A stretch of DNA of 53,575 nucleotides from Rhizobium alarense (lineage in GTDB: Bacteria > Pseudomonadota > Alphaproteobacteria > Rhizobiales > Rhizobiaceae), in the NCBI RefSeq assembly GCF_021555155.1, contig NZ_JAKGBU010000029.1, positions 1 to 53,575 of the forward strand, in the 5' to 3' direction. The notes below the pieces were generated by a model, which worked only from the letters and a program-made list of their open reading frames with translations, was not told the origin of the DNA and ran no database searches. Position numbers and translations under genes: made by a program. Positions 40,696 through 49,348 of this stretch are shown piece by piece. Each line of letters opens with the position of its first letter. Position 1 is the first letter of the stretch.

Positions 40696-41583
40696 ATGTC
40701 GGACACCCTTCTCGTCACCGGTGCCTCGGGCCAGCTCGGCCGACTCGTGCTCGACGAACTGCTCGCCTCGGGCAAGGTCGCCCCCTCCTCCGTCGTCGCG
40801 GCGACCCGCGACGTTTCCAAGCTCGCCGCCTATGCCGACAAGGGTGTCGCGGTCCGCACGGCGGACTTCGACGACGACGCATCGCTGGAGGCCGCGTTTG
40901 CCGGCGCCGGCAAGGTGCTGATCATCTCGACCGATGCACTCGGCGAGCCCGGCAAGCGCCTTGCGCAGCACAAGGCCGCGGTCGCCGCGGCGCAGCGGGC
41001 CGGCGTCAAGCACATCCTCTACACCTCCATGCCGCAACCGGACGATTCGCTCGTCACCTTCGCCGGCGACCATCTCGGCACGGAGGAGGCCATCAAGGCG
41101 AGCGGCATCCCCTACACGATCCTGCGCAATGCCTGGTATGCGGAAAACCTCTTCCTTGCCCTGCCGCATGCGCTCGAAACCGGCACGTGGTACTCCTCGG
41201 CCGGCGCGGGCCCGAACGCCCATGTCCGTCGCGCCGACATCGCAGCCGCGGTAGCCGCGGCGCTGCTCGACGCGGGAAGCGAAAGCCACACCTACACGCT
41301 GACGGGTCCTGCGAAACACACGACGGACGAAATCGCCGCCATGGCTTCTAAAATTACCGGCAAGCCGCTTGCGGTCGTCCACATCACGGACGAGCAGCTT
41401 GCGGAAGGCCTGAAGGCCGCCGGCCTGCCGGCGTTCCTCATCCCGGCACTCGTTTCCTTCGACGCCAACACGCGCGCCGGCAAGTTCGATCTGGTGACAT
41501 CGGACGTGGAGACACTCTCCGGCCGCAAGCCGCAGGATCTCGCGAGCTTCCTTTCGGAAAACAAGGCGGCGCTCGGCGCCTGA
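40696..41583 (+). CDS. NAD(P)H-dependent quinone reductase-like SDR (QorB family)
   Basis: 295 residues from ATG 40696 (AAGGAAGAAA upstream). Atypical SDR with Rossmann motif LVTGASGQLGRLV (residues 5-17), a YTSMPQPDDS active-site-like stretch and GIPYTILRNAWYAENL, all typical of QorB/NmrA-like proteins. QorB reduces quinones with NADPH and protects against electrophilic stress. The divergent HxlR gene probably regulates it. A strong hairpin follows the stop. Confidence 0.92.
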   Translation: MSDTLLVTGASGQLGRLVLDELLASGKVAPSSVVAATRDVSKLAAYADKGVAVRTADFDDDASLEAAFAGAGKVLIISTDALGEPGKRLAQHKAAVAAAQRAGVKHILYTSMPQPDDSLVTFAGDHLGTEEAIKASGIPYTILRNAWYAENLFLALPHALETGTWYSSAGAGPNAHVRRADIAAAVAAALLDAGSESHTYTLTGPAKHTTDEIAAMASKITGKPLAVVHITDEQLAEGLKAAGLPAFLIPALVSFDANTRAGKFDLVTSDVETLSGRKPQDLASFLSENKAALGA

Positions 41584-41589
41584 CGCAAA

Positions 41590-41627
41590 GGCAAATGGCG
41601 GCGGCCGTCGGGGCGCCGCCATTTGCC
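41590..41627. terminator. Shared hairpin between converging qorB-like and pdxJ genes
   Basis: GGCAAATGGCGGC (41590-41602) pairs perfectly over 13 bp with GCCGCCATTTGCC (41615-41627). The flanking T-runs are short on both strands, but the position between two converging stops supports bidirectional termination. Confidence 0.65.
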
Positions 41628-41638
41628 TCCCGGCCCGC

Positions 41639-42391
41639 TCAGACGTCCTGGCCGCAGGCGCGGCGGAAGCGGCGCACCGTTTCCGCCATGCCGTATTCCA
41701 GCGCATCGGCCGTCAGGCCATGGCCGATGGACACTTCGGCGAGACGCGGGATGCGCCGCGCGAGTGCCGGCAGGTTTGCGACGGTGAGGTCGTGACCCGC
41801 ATTCACGGCAAGCCCCAGGTCCTCGGCCATGTCCGCCGTCCGGCCCAGTTCCTCGACGATCGCCAAGGCCCGCTGCGGATCGTCGTAACAGCCGCCGTAA
41901 GGACCGGTATAGAGCTCGATGCGATCGGCACCGACGTCCCGTGCGATCGAAAGCGCCTCGCGGTCCGGAGCCCCGTCGGCGAACAGCGAGACCCGAATCC
42001 CCCTGTTCTTGAGGCGCCCGACGATCGTCCCGAGCAGATTGTGGTTCCTTCGGAAATCCCAGCCATGATCGGACGTCGCCTGCGCCGGATCGTCCGGCAC
42101 CAGCGTCACCTGTTCGGGGCGGGCTTCCTCGACGAGGCGCAGAAAGCCCTCGTCCGGATATCCCTCGATGTTGAACTCCGCCGTGGGGAATTCCTCATCG
42201 ATCAGCACGCGGATCGGCTCGAGGTCGCTGAAGCGCACGTGGCGCTGGTCGGGTCGAGGATGCACGGTGAGCCCGCCCGCGCCCGCGCCGAGTGCTACTC
42301 GACCGAGGCCGGTAACGCTCGGCCAGGGCAGGTCGCGCCTGTTGCGCAGCATGGCGATCGCGTTGAGATTGACCGAGAGACTGGCGGGCAT
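41639..42391 (-). CDS. pdxJ: Pyridoxine 5'-phosphate synthase
   Basis: 250 residues from ATG 42389-42391 (GGAAAG upstream); the longer frame to 42679 is not supported. It condenses 1-deoxyxylulose 5-phosphate with 3-amino-2-oxopropyl phosphate to give PNP. Conserved stretches: [72 protein letters not shown] and NAGHDLT. All typical for the alphaproteobacterial enzyme. The DXP-dependent vitamin B6 route is therefore expected in this organism. Confidence 0.97.
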   Translation of the reverse strand: MPASLSVNLNAIAMLRNRRDLPWPSVTGLGRVALGAGAGGLTVHPRPDQRHVRFSDLEPIRVLIDEEFPTAEFNIEGYPDEGFLRLVEEARPEQVTLVPDDPAQATSDHGWDFRRNHNLLGTIVGRLKNRGIRVSLFADGAPDREALSIARDVGADRIELYTGPYGGCYDDPQRALAIVEELGRTADMAEDLGLAVNAGHDLTVANLPALARRIPRLAEVSIGHGLTADALEYGMAETVRRFRRACGQDV

Positions 42392-42677
42392 GGGCGAAGC
42401 TTTCCGGTTGCGATGCCCGACCACTAGCGCTTTGTTTCCGCGAGAGCAATCGTTGCGGCCCGTCGATTTCGGACGGCCTTGCAACGGTGGCGCCTCCCTC
42501 GGCGCCTCCTTCCTTCCGAGAAGGAATTTTAACACCTGCTGCCTATCGCGGGGTTGCGGGGGAGCGGGAATCACCGGTAACCTGTTTTGTATGATTTTTC
42601 CGTCACGGCGGCAGTGAGCCGCGACGAGCGGGCCATGGAGCGGCAGTGACGATGAATCCGCAGGGTACAGCCGCAGC

Positions 42678-43763
42678 ATGACAGCGTTGGGTCGACCCGA
42701 TGCCGAGGCCGTCCGGGCCAGCCTGGCGCGCGTCCTTGCGAGCGAGACGTTCTGTCGATCGGAACGCCTGCGCTCCTTCCTTGCCTATGTGGTTGAAAAA
42801 GAACAGACAGGGCTTGGCCACCAGCTCAAGGGTTATACGATCGGCATAGACGTCTTCGCCCGGACCGCCGCCTTCGACGCCGGAAGCGACCCGCTCGTGC
42901 GCGTGCAGGCCGGCAAACTGCGCAAGCTGCTCGACCAGTATTACGAAACCGAGGGGCGGTCCGATCCGGTTCGAATCTATGTTCCGCGCGGGAGCTATGT
43001 GCCGGAGTACCACATGTCCAGGCACGCCGACGCCGCGCCCAAGCACCGGGCTGCCGGCGGACCGGCACTGGACAAGCACCACGCCGGGCGCGCCTCATGG
43101 CTGCCGGCCCCGGTGTCATCGCCTCTGGCGCTTGCAACGCTGCTGCCGCTGCTCTTTCTCGTTCCGGACGCCTATCCGGACGCCGCGACCATCGGCATCG
43201 CCAACGCCAAGCTGGTCATCGCCAGCACTCGCGGCGTGGCGGCCGAGCGCGATGCGCTGCCGCGCCTGACGATCCAGAGGTGCTGGCCGGGCACCGTCGA
43301 ATGCCTGGCGCTCGCCTCGGCGATCGGCAGGGCGGCGCTCTACTACGATACGATCAGCCTGCGGCCCGAGAGGGACTCCTCCATTTCGGGAGCGCGCGAC
43401 TATTCGATCCGCGTCGAGAGCCGGCGCGACAACCTTGCCGTTTATGCCCGGCTGGTGCACGACGAGAGCGGCGAGACCGTGCATGCGGAATATTTCCGGC
43501 GCGAAGAGCTTTCCGACGAACCGGACGTCGTCTACGAGGCGGTCGCCTTCGCGGCACGCACGCTTGCCGCAAACGGCCGCATCTACCGCCATGCCGCACA
43601 GGCGGGAACCGCAAGCGAACGAATGAAATGCCTCGTCCGGCAGGCGGCGCGCAAGGGAAAACCGCAGAGACCTGCAGATGCGGAGGATCGGTGTTCCGAG
43701 GGGGCAGAACTCGCCGGCGCGCTCGTGCCGTTCGGCATGAACGGCCGCAATCAGCTCCGGTGA
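42678..43763 (+). CDS. Membrane-anchored protein with a conserved N-terminal wHTH-like domain
   Basis: 361 residues. The N-terminal 115 residues ([65 protein letters not shown]) match a domain found at the front of many rhizobial proteins annotated as adenylate-cyclase-like or TPR regulators; it resembles a winged helix. A hydrophobic segment at about 155-175 ([13 protein letters not shown]) would be the membrane anchor, leaving about 180 residues outside. No cyclase catalytic domain is present. Function unknown. The start lacks a strong ribosome site. Confidence 0.75.
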   Translation: MTALGRPDAEAVRASLARVLASETFCRSERLRSFLAYVVEKEQTGLGHQLKGYTIGIDVFARTAAFDAGSDPLVRVQAGKLRKLLDQYYETEGRSDPVRIYVPRGSYVPEYHMSRHADAAPKHRAAGGPALDKHHAGRASWLPAPVSSPLALATLLPLLFLVPDAYPDAATIGIANAKLVIASTRGVAAERDALPRLTIQRCWPGTVECLALASAIGRAALYYDTISLRPERDSSISGARDYSIRVESRRDNLAVYARLVHDESGETVHAEYFRREELSDEPDVVYEAVAFAARTLAANGRIYRHAAQAGTASERMKCLVRQAARKGKPQRPADAEDRCSEGAELAGALVPFGMNGRNQLR

Positions 43764-43816
43764 TCGCCACCTCGGCCACACCCAATTCCCATCGACGAGA
43801 ACCTCCGGAAATACAT

Positions 43817-43830
43817 CCCTAGATATAGGG
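43817..43830. promoter_or_regulatory. Inverted repeat upstream of the MerR gene
   Basis: CCCTA (43817-43821) and TAGGG (43826-43830) flank GATA, in an AT-rich stretch 185 bp before the MerR start. A possible operator; no further support. Confidence 0.3.
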
Positions 43831-44015
43831 GTATAAAACGAATCGCAGCCGAATTACTCTTTATCTTGTCCCGAGCAAAGGTGTGGCGTGCGATCGGGGC
43901 TTTCGCAACCGACCGTAACCTCGATGCCGGCCAAGACGGGCAGCGAGGTTGCGTCAGGGTCGAGGCACACGGGGGATATGGTGGCGATGGGCATTCTGAT
44001 TGCGGGGCTGTTTGC

Positions 44016-44702
44016 ATGATGGCAGGCGGAACCAAGAAGATTTCGAGTTTCTCGCGAACGCAGGGCGGCAAGGCGATACGCTTTCTGCCGCAGGCGCCGC
44101 TGCCGGAAAACCTGCCGGACGGACGGCTGGCGATCGCCGACATGGCGAATGCCTTCGGCGTCACGCACCGCACACTGCATTTCTACGAGGAAAAGGGCCT
44201 GCTGACGGCCGCCAGGGTCGGTCCGATGCGGGTCTACGGCCCGCAGGAAATCCAGCAGATGGCAGTCGTCAACACCTGTCGCGAAACGGGCATGCCCGTT
44301 GCGGTGATCCAGGAACTGCTCGATGCGCTCGGAGACGCCGGAAGCCAGGAAGAGGCCGACACGATCTTTCGCGGCGCGATGATCGCCCGCCGGCGCGAAC
44401 TGACGGCACAGCAGTCGACGATCCGCAGGCAGATGCAGCAGATCAACGAGCTTCTCGAATTCAGCTCCGCCTCGGAAATCGAGACGAACGACAACACACC
44501 GCCGGGCAGCCTGACGGACGTGGAACTGCGCTGCCTGTCGCTGATGGCGGAAGGCTATCCCACGACGCGCATCGCGCGCGCCCTTGACCTCGATCCGGGC
44601 GAGGCGCAGGTGATCGAGCGGGAAATCGTGCGCAAGTTCAACGGCAACAACCGCTTCCAGGCGGTGGCAAAGGCCGTGCTTCTCGGCATCATCGGCCACT
44701 GA
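44016..44702 (+). CDS. MerR-type regulator with LuxR-like C-terminal HTH
   Basis: 228 residues from ATG 44016 (a second ATG follows at once; ribosome site weak). Residues about 35-105 are a MerR helix-turn-helix (LAIADMANAFGVTHRTLHFY, EEKGLLTAARVGPMRVYGP). A coiled-coil-like helix follows (about 120-150, ending NELLEF). The last 60 residues read like a GerE/LuxR HTH (LTDVELRCLSLMAEGYPTTR, IARALDLDPGEAQVIEREIV, then RFQAVAKAVLLG). Two DNA-binding modules in one chain are unusual. No metal-binding cysteines of the MerR/CueR type. Target unknown. Confidence 0.85.
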   Translation: MMAGGTKKISSFSRTQGGKAIRFLPQAPLPENLPDGRLAIADMANAFGVTHRTLHFYEEKGLLTAARVGPMRVYGPQEIQQMAVVNTCRETGMPVAVIQELLDALGDAGSQEEADTIFRGAMIARRRELTAQQSTIRRQMQQINELLEFSSASEIETNDNTPPGSLTDVELRCLSLMAEGYPTTRIARALDLDPGEAQVIEREIVRKFNGNNRFQAVAKAVLLGIIGH

Positions 44703-44777
44703 CCCCCGTCTCTCTCCGAGCAGGAGCTCCGGCAGACCGGCAATAATTTTGCAAATCCGCTCCCTGAAAAGCGGGCG

Positions 44778-44804
44778 ATCGTGCGCTTCCCATCAGCGCA
44801 CGAT
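44778..44804 (-). terminator. Hairpin at the end of the helicase gene
   Basis: GCGCACGAT and ATCGTGCGC pair perfectly over 9 bp (44796-44804 with 44778-44786); on the minus strand the helicase stop codon lies in the loop. A weak CTTTTC follows. Terminator role plausible. Confidence 0.45.
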
Positions 44805-45920
44805 GGTGAGCGTCTCCGCGGCGCGCGTGATGGCCGTGTAAAGCCAGCGTTCACGCGTGTCGCGGAACGCCCAGCTCTCGTCGAACAGCACCACATTGTT
44901 CCACTGCGAGCCCTGGGCCTTGTGCACCGTCAGGGCATAACCGTAGTCGAATTCGTCGTAGCGCTTGCGCGTCGACCAGGGAATTTCCTCGTCGAGATTC
45001 TCGAACGCCGCCTTCAATAGCTTTATCTTGGCCGCGCCGCGGTCCATGTCGTCGTCTTCCGGCCGGATCATCAGGTTGATGCCGGGCTTCACCGTCTCCT
45101 TGGACGAGCTCATCACCTGCCAGAGCGAGCCGTTGAGCAGGCCCTTGGCCGGGTCGTTGCGCAGGCAGACGAGCTTGTCGCCGGACTGCGGATACTCGGT
45201 CTGAAATCCCTTCAGCTCCCGGAGGCGCTGGTTGTAGCGCCGCCGCGTCCGGTTGGTGCCGACGAGCACCTGGTCGGCGTCGAGCACGAGCGGCTGCGTC
45301 ACCTCGTTCTTCGAGATCACCTGCGCCGTTCCCCAGTCGCCGTGCATGATCTCCTTGCCCTCGCGCACATGCATGGCGAGCTGGATGATCGGGTTGTCAC
45401 GCGCCTGGCGGTGGATGTCCGTGAGAAGGTAGTCCGGCTCCTCGTTGGTGAAGAAGCCGCCGCCGGAGACCGGCGGGAGCTGACCGGGATCGCCGAGCAC
45501 GAGGATCGGCGTGCCGAAGCTCATGAGGTCTCGCCCGAGCGCCTCGTCCACCATCGAACATTCGTCGACGACGATGAGGGCCGCCTTCGCCACCGGGCTC
45601 TGGCGGTTGATAGAGAACATCGGCGCGATCGAGGTCTTGCCCGTCTCCTCGTCCGATACCTCCTCCTCGCCGCGCGGCCGGTAGATCAGGGAGTGGATCG
45701 TCCTGGCATTGGAGGCGCCCTTGGAGCGCAGCACCTGTGCCGCCTTGCCGGTAAAGGCCGCAAACAGCACCTCGCCGTCGACATTCTCGGCGAAATGCCG
45801 CGCGAGTGTCGTCTTGCCGGTGCCGGCATAGCCGAAGAGGCGGAAGAGCGGCGTGCGCCCCTCCTTCAGCCAGCGGCTCACGGCCTTCAGGGCCTCGTCC
45901 TGTTGCGGTGCGAATTCCAT
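44793..45920 (-). CDS. RecD-like ATP-dependent DNA helicase
   Basis: 375 residues from ATG 45918-45920; the frame continues far upstream but only as a shadow of the AbrB gene. Superfamily 1B helicase motifs are visible: motif I FGYAGTGKTTLA (29-40), motif II VVDECSMVDE, motif III ILVLGDPGQLPPV, and the C-terminal motif VI region TVHKAQGSQW and YTAITRAAETL. It is a shortened RecD2-like or Dda-like helicase without the N-terminal RecD extension. Likely role in replication or repair; not essential context nearby. A hairpin overlaps its stop. Confidence 0.92.
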   Translation of the reverse strand: MEFAPQQDEALKAVSRWLKEGRTPLFRLFGYAGTGKTTLARHFAENVDGEVLFAAFTGKAAQVLRSKGASNARTIHSLIYRPRGEEEVSDEETGKTSIAPMFSINRQSPVAKAALIVVDECSMVDEALGRDLMSFGTPILVLGDPGQLPPVSGGGFFTNEEPDYLLTDIHRQARDNPIIQLAMHVREGKEIMHGDWGTAQVISKNEVTQPLVLDADQVLVGTNRTRRRYNQRLRELKGFQTEYPQSGDKLVCLRNDPAKGLLNGSLWQVMSSSKETVKPGINLMIRPEDDDMDRGAAKIKLLKAAFENLDEEIPWSTRKRYDEFDYGYALTVHKAQGSQWNNVVLFDESWAFRDTRERWLYTAITRAAETLTIVR

Positions 45921-46109
45921 GCCCGGACTTGGCAGGATTCGGGCGGACGAGGCAAGCTGAAATGGACGGGCGGCGAGGCGACGGGACGGCGGTCGGGACG
46001 ATGTGCCGCCCATGGCCGGCAATCTCCACTGCCCCTCATTTTGGCCATGGATAATTTCGCTGCAATGCGGTAGGCGCTGCGTCTGTCTGCCCCGGGAAGT
46101 CATCTGCCG

Positions 46110-47177
46110 ATGGACGATCAGCAAAAACAGAGGTCGCTCCTCGCGCGGTTCCCGCCGGTCCTGCAATGGGTCTTGCTGGCGGCCCTGTCGCTGGTGATCG
46201 CGGTTCCGCTCGAATATGCCGATTTTCCCGCGGCGCTGCTGATCGGTCCGATGCTCGCGGGCATCCTCGTCGCGGTCGGCGGGGGAAGCATCCGCCTGCC
46301 GGCGCCCTTCTTCTTCTTCGTGCAGATCGTGCTCGCGATGATGATCGCCGGAACGGTCTCGCCCGAACTCGTCGGCACCTTTGCGGCGAACTGGCCGCTC
46401 TTCCTCGCCGTCGTGCTCTCGGTGATCGCGATGAGCACGCTCTGCGGCTGGCTGCTCGGCCGCACAGCGATCCTGCCGGGCACCACCGCCATCTGGGGCT
46501 CCTCCGCCGGCGCCGCATCGACCATGCTGGTGATGGCCGATGCCTATGGCGCCGATGTGCGCCTCGTCGCCTTCATGCAGTATCTCCGCGTCGTCATGGT
46601 GGCGAGCCTCGCGACCGTCGTCGCCCACTTCGCCGCACCGCAGACCGCGGCGCAGGACGTCCCGTGGTTCGGGCCCTTCGAACCGGCCGCCCTGGCGCTG
46701 ACGCTTGCCGTCGGCATCGGCGGCGGATTCCTCGGCACGATGCTCCGCGTGCCGGCCGGCGCGTTCCTCATGCCCTTCGTTCTCGGCGCAGCGCTCAATT
46801 TTTCCGGCCACCTGACCGTCGAGCTGCCGCAGTGGCTTCTTGCCCTGTCCTTCGCCCTGCTCGGCTGGCGGATCGGCCTCGGCTTCACCCGCTCCATCCT
46901 GCTGCATGCCCGCCGTGCCCTGTTTCCGACCTTCGCCTCGATCGTCGTGCTGATCGGCTTTTGCGGCACGCTTGCCCTGCTTCTGATCGTCCTCCTCGGC
47001 GTCGATCCGCTGACCGCCTATCTCGCGACCAGCCCGGGCGGCCTCGATTCCGTCGCCGTCATCGCCGCCTCCAGCGATGTGGACCTGTCCTTCGTGATGG
47101 CCCTGCAGACGAGCCGGCTCGTGATCATCACGCTCATCGGTCCCGCCGTCGCCCGCTTCGTTGCCGACAGGACGTGA
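46110..47177 (+). CDS. AbrB family integral membrane protein
   Basis: 355 residues, about ten membrane segments. The family repeat is visible twice: PAALLIGPMLAGILVAVGGG and later PAGAFLMPFVLGAALNFSG, with an SPGGLDSVAVIA motif near the end. Proteins of this group were once mis-annotated as ammonia monooxygenase; AbrB (E. coli) is a membrane protein of unclear function, possibly a transporter. It is divergent from the helicase gene with 189 bp between starts. The COG4315 gene follows 107 bp later. Confidence 0.88.
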   Translation: MDDQQKQRSLLARFPPVLQWVLLAALSLVIAVPLEYADFPAALLIGPMLAGILVAVGGGSIRLPAPFFFFVQIVLAMMIAGTVSPELVGTFAANWPLFLAVVLSVIAMSTLCGWLLGRTAILPGTTAIWGSSAGAASTMLVMADAYGADVRLVAFMQYLRVVMVASLATVVAHFAAPQTAAQDVPWFGPFEPAALALTLAVGIGGGFLGTMLRVPAGAFLMPFVLGAALNFSGHLTVELPQWLLALSFALLGWRIGLGFTRSILLHARRALFPTFASIVVLIGFCGTLALLLIVLLGVDPLTAYLATSPGGLDSVAVIAASSDVDLSFVMALQTSRLVIITLIGPAVARFVADRT

Positions 47178-47284
47178 CGACGGCGGGGAATTTTCGCGCG
47201 CCATGGAATAAACTCGCCGCCGGGCGTGTCCAATCGCCGTATCCGCATGATGCGCATACGCCGGGACCACGAAAGGCACCTCCG

Positions 47285-47653
47285 ATGAAACGACTTATTC
47301 TGCTTGCCGCCGCCGCGCTCGTCGCCGCGCCGGCCCTCGCCGCCCCCGTCAAGTCCGTCGAGACCGCCAAGGGCGCTGTCGTCGCGGCGGAAAACGGCAT
47401 GACGCTCTACACGTTCCGCAAGGACAAGCCGGGCGTTTCCAGCTGCTACGACGCCTGTGCGGCCAACTGGCCGCCCTTCATGGCGGAGGCGAATGCCGCC
47501 GCGGACGGAGCCTATTCGCTGATCGAACGGAAGGACGGGTCAAAGCAGTGGGCGAAGGACGGCATGCCGCTGTATTTCTGGATCAAGGACGCAAAGAGCG
47601 GCGATACGACGGGCGACGGCGTGAACGGTGTGTGGGATGTCGTCAGGCCCTGA
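47285..47653 (+). CDS. COG4315 exported protein (lipoprotein-repeat type)
   Basis: 122 residues with signal peptide LILLAAAALVAAPALA. The COG4315 repeat is recognisable twice: GMTLYTFRKDKPGVSSCYDAC then NWPPF, and GMPLYFWIKDAKSGDTTGDG. There is no lipobox cysteine, so it is probably soluble in the periplasm. The function of the family is unknown. Its end overlaps the ECF sigma gene by 17 bp, which ties it to that regulon. Confidence 0.9.
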   Translation: MKRLILLAAAALVAAPALAAPVKSVETAKGAVVAAENGMTLYTFRKDKPGVSSCYDACAANWPPFMAEANAAADGAYSLIERKDGSKQWAKDGMPLYFWIKDAKSGDTTGDGVNGVWDVVRP

Positions 47654-48191
47654 GCCATCCCGGCGCACGGACGAAGCCGGCTTCTCCTCGCCGGCTTCGT
47701 TCGAGGGCGCCCTGCTCGGCCTCGTGCCGCAGCTGCGCCGCTATGCGCAGAGCCTGTCGCGCTCCAGCGCCGACGGCGAGGACCTCTTGCAGGATTGCGT
47801 CGAGAAGGCGCTGGTCAATCGCGGCCAGTGGCGCGGCGTCAATCTGCGCGCCTGGATCTTTTCGATCATGACCAACCTGCACCGCAACCGCCATCGCGCC
47901 GCGGCCGGCCGCACGACGGTCGACATCGAGGCGGCCGAACAGGTCGCCGCCACGGAAGCGGGCGCAGACCCGCTCGAGGTCCGGCGGCTGCGCTACGCCC
48001 TGGACACCCTTGGCGCGGACGCCCGCGCCGTGCTGATGCTGGTCGTCGTCGAGGGTTACAGCTACCAGGAGACGGCCGATCTCGTCGGCGTGCCGATCGG
48101 CACCGTGATGTCACGCCTCTCCCGCGCCCGCCGGCAACTTGCCGAAGCGCTCGCGAAGGACAACATCGTCACGCTCAGGAGAGCGCCATGA
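47637..48191 (+). CDS. ECF-type RNA polymerase sigma factor
   Basis: 184 residues from ATG 47637, inside the end of the previous gene. Sigma-70 region 2 is ALLGLVPQLRRYAQSLSRSS, AEDLLQDCVEKAL-like (GEDLLQDCVEKAL) and WIFSIMTNLHRN; region 4 is YSYQETADLVGVPIGTVMSR. It directs RNA polymerase to stress-type promoters. Its stop overlaps the anti-sigma start (ATGAGTGA). The order COG4315, sigma, anti-sigma is found in other Alphaproteobacteria, often for oxidative-stress response. Confidence 0.93.
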   Translation: MSSGPEPSRRTDEAGFSSPASFEGALLGLVPQLRRYAQSLSRSSADGEDLLQDCVEKALVNRGQWRGVNLRAWIFSIMTNLHRNRHRAAAGRTTVDIEAAEQVAATEAGADPLEVRRLRYALDTLGADARAVLMLVVVEGYSYQETADLVGVPIGTVMSRLSRARRQLAEALAKDNIVTLRRAP

Positions 48192-48976
48192 GTGAAGACA
48201 GTCGGTCCGTGACCGAAGACGACCTCCACGCCTATGTCGACGGGCTGCTCGATGCAGCCGCCACGGCCCGTGTCGAGGCCTGGCTTCCGACGCATGCCGA
48301 GGACGCGGCGCTCGTCGAGATCTGGCGCACGCAGAACGGCCTGATCCGCACGGCCTTTTCCGCCGAACCGGCGCCCCGGCCGGGCGATCGGGACCTCGTC
48401 CTCGAGGCCGGCAGGGCATCGAACGCGCGGCAACGACCGCGCCGGGCGATGGCGGCTGCCGCGGTCCTGCTCTTTGCGGCGGGCGCCGTCGCGGGCGCGG
48501 TCGCCACCGGCATCCTGCGCGCACCGGACGAGAACGCCTCCCTCACCGTCGCATCCCTTCCGCAGCAGGCCCGCTCGGCCTATCTGATCTATGCGAGCGA
48601 GGTGCGCCACCCGGTCGAGGTGGGTGCGAACGAGAAGCAGCACCTGGCGCAGTGGCTCGGCAAGCGGCTCGACTACGACCTCACCGTTCCGGATCTCGCC
48701 GGACTCGGCTTCTCGCTGCTCGGAGGGCGGCTGGTGCCGGTCGACGGGCAGGCGGGCGCCCTGTTTCTCTACCAGAATGCCGAGGGCAAGCGCGTCGCGA
48801 TCATGCTCGGCCGGGACGGCCGGAACCGCGAGACGAGCTTCCGCTATGCGAGCGACGGACCGGTGGAGACCTTTTACTGGATCGACGGACCGATCGGTTA
48901 TGCCGTGACCGGCGAGGTGTCCCGTCCCGTGCTCGAAGCGATTGCCGAGGAATGTTACCGGCAGTTCGAGGGCTGA
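48188..48976 (+). CDS. Membrane anti-sigma factor
   Basis: 262 residues. The cytoplasmic N-terminus (VTEDDLHAYVDGLLDAAATA, residues about 8-27) is the sigma-binding helix set of RsiW/ChrR-like anti-sigma factors, but the zinc motif HxxxCxxC is absent. One membrane segment at about 87-110, then a periplasmic domain (to 262) with PVEVGANEKQHLAQWLGKRL. It should hold the ECF factor inactive until a signal reaches the outer domain. ATG overlaps the sigma stop. Confidence 0.9.
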   Translation: MSEDSRSVTEDDLHAYVDGLLDAAATARVEAWLPTHAEDAALVEIWRTQNGLIRTAFSAEPAPRPGDRDLVLEAGRASNARQRPRRAMAAAAVLLFAAGAVAGAVATGILRAPDENASLTVASLPQQARSAYLIYASEVRHPVEVGANEKQHLAQWLGKRLDYDLTVPDLAGLGFSLLGGRLVPVDGQAGALFLYQNAEGKRVAIMLGRDGRNRETSFRYASDGPVETFYWIDGPIGYAVTGEVSRPVLEAIAEECYRQFEG

Positions 48977-48979
48977 TCG

Positions 48980-49348
48980 TCAGGCGCCGGCATTTTCCAG
49001 GCGGATCGGGGACCCGTGCGGCGTCGCCTCCGCCGCGCGGGCCCAGCGCTCGCTGAGCGCCGCCTGCTCCTCTGCGCCGGCGAGCCGCTTTTCGGCGACA
49101 AGCGCCGAAAGGGCGGCGACCCAGCAGTCGAAATAGTCGCTGCCGTCCTCCGCTCGTGCCGGCCGATGCACCTCCCGCGACAGTGCCTCGGCCCATTCGC
49201 CCCAGGTGAAGAGCCCCTGCTCGTGCAGCCGCACCGTCATCGCGAAGGCCTGCGCCTGCCAGGGTTCTGCGAAGACGGGCGCGCCATCGGCCGCGCGCGG
49301 CAGGCCGGGCGACAGGGTGACGTCGGAGGGGCTGTCACAGGCGCTCAA
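48980..49348 (-). CDS. Nitrile hydratase activator protein
   Basis: 122 residues from TTG 49346-49348 (GGGAGAG about 6 nt upstream); the longer frame is a shadow. The start overlaps the end of the beta subunit gene by 14 bp. The family pattern is VFAEPWQAQAFAMTVRLHEQ, GLFTWGEWAEALSREV and DYFDCWVAALSALVAEK. These small chaperones (P14K or the related P15K) deliver cobalt and help oxidise the active-site cysteines of nitrile hydratase. A TTG start is unusual but is the only one with good spacing. Confidence 0.88.
   Translation of the reverse strand: MSACDSPSDVTLSPGLPRAADGAPVFAEPWQAQAFAMTVRLHEQGLFTWGEWAEALSREVHRPARAEDGSDYFDCWVAALSALVAEKRLAGAEEQAALSERWARAAEATPHGSPIRLENAGA

Noticed and set aside
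44793-47279. An 828-residue minus-strand frame suggesting a fusion
   Set aside because: Residues before the helicase start mirror the AbrB gene on the other strand and are low-complexity and charged. The helicase begins at 45920.
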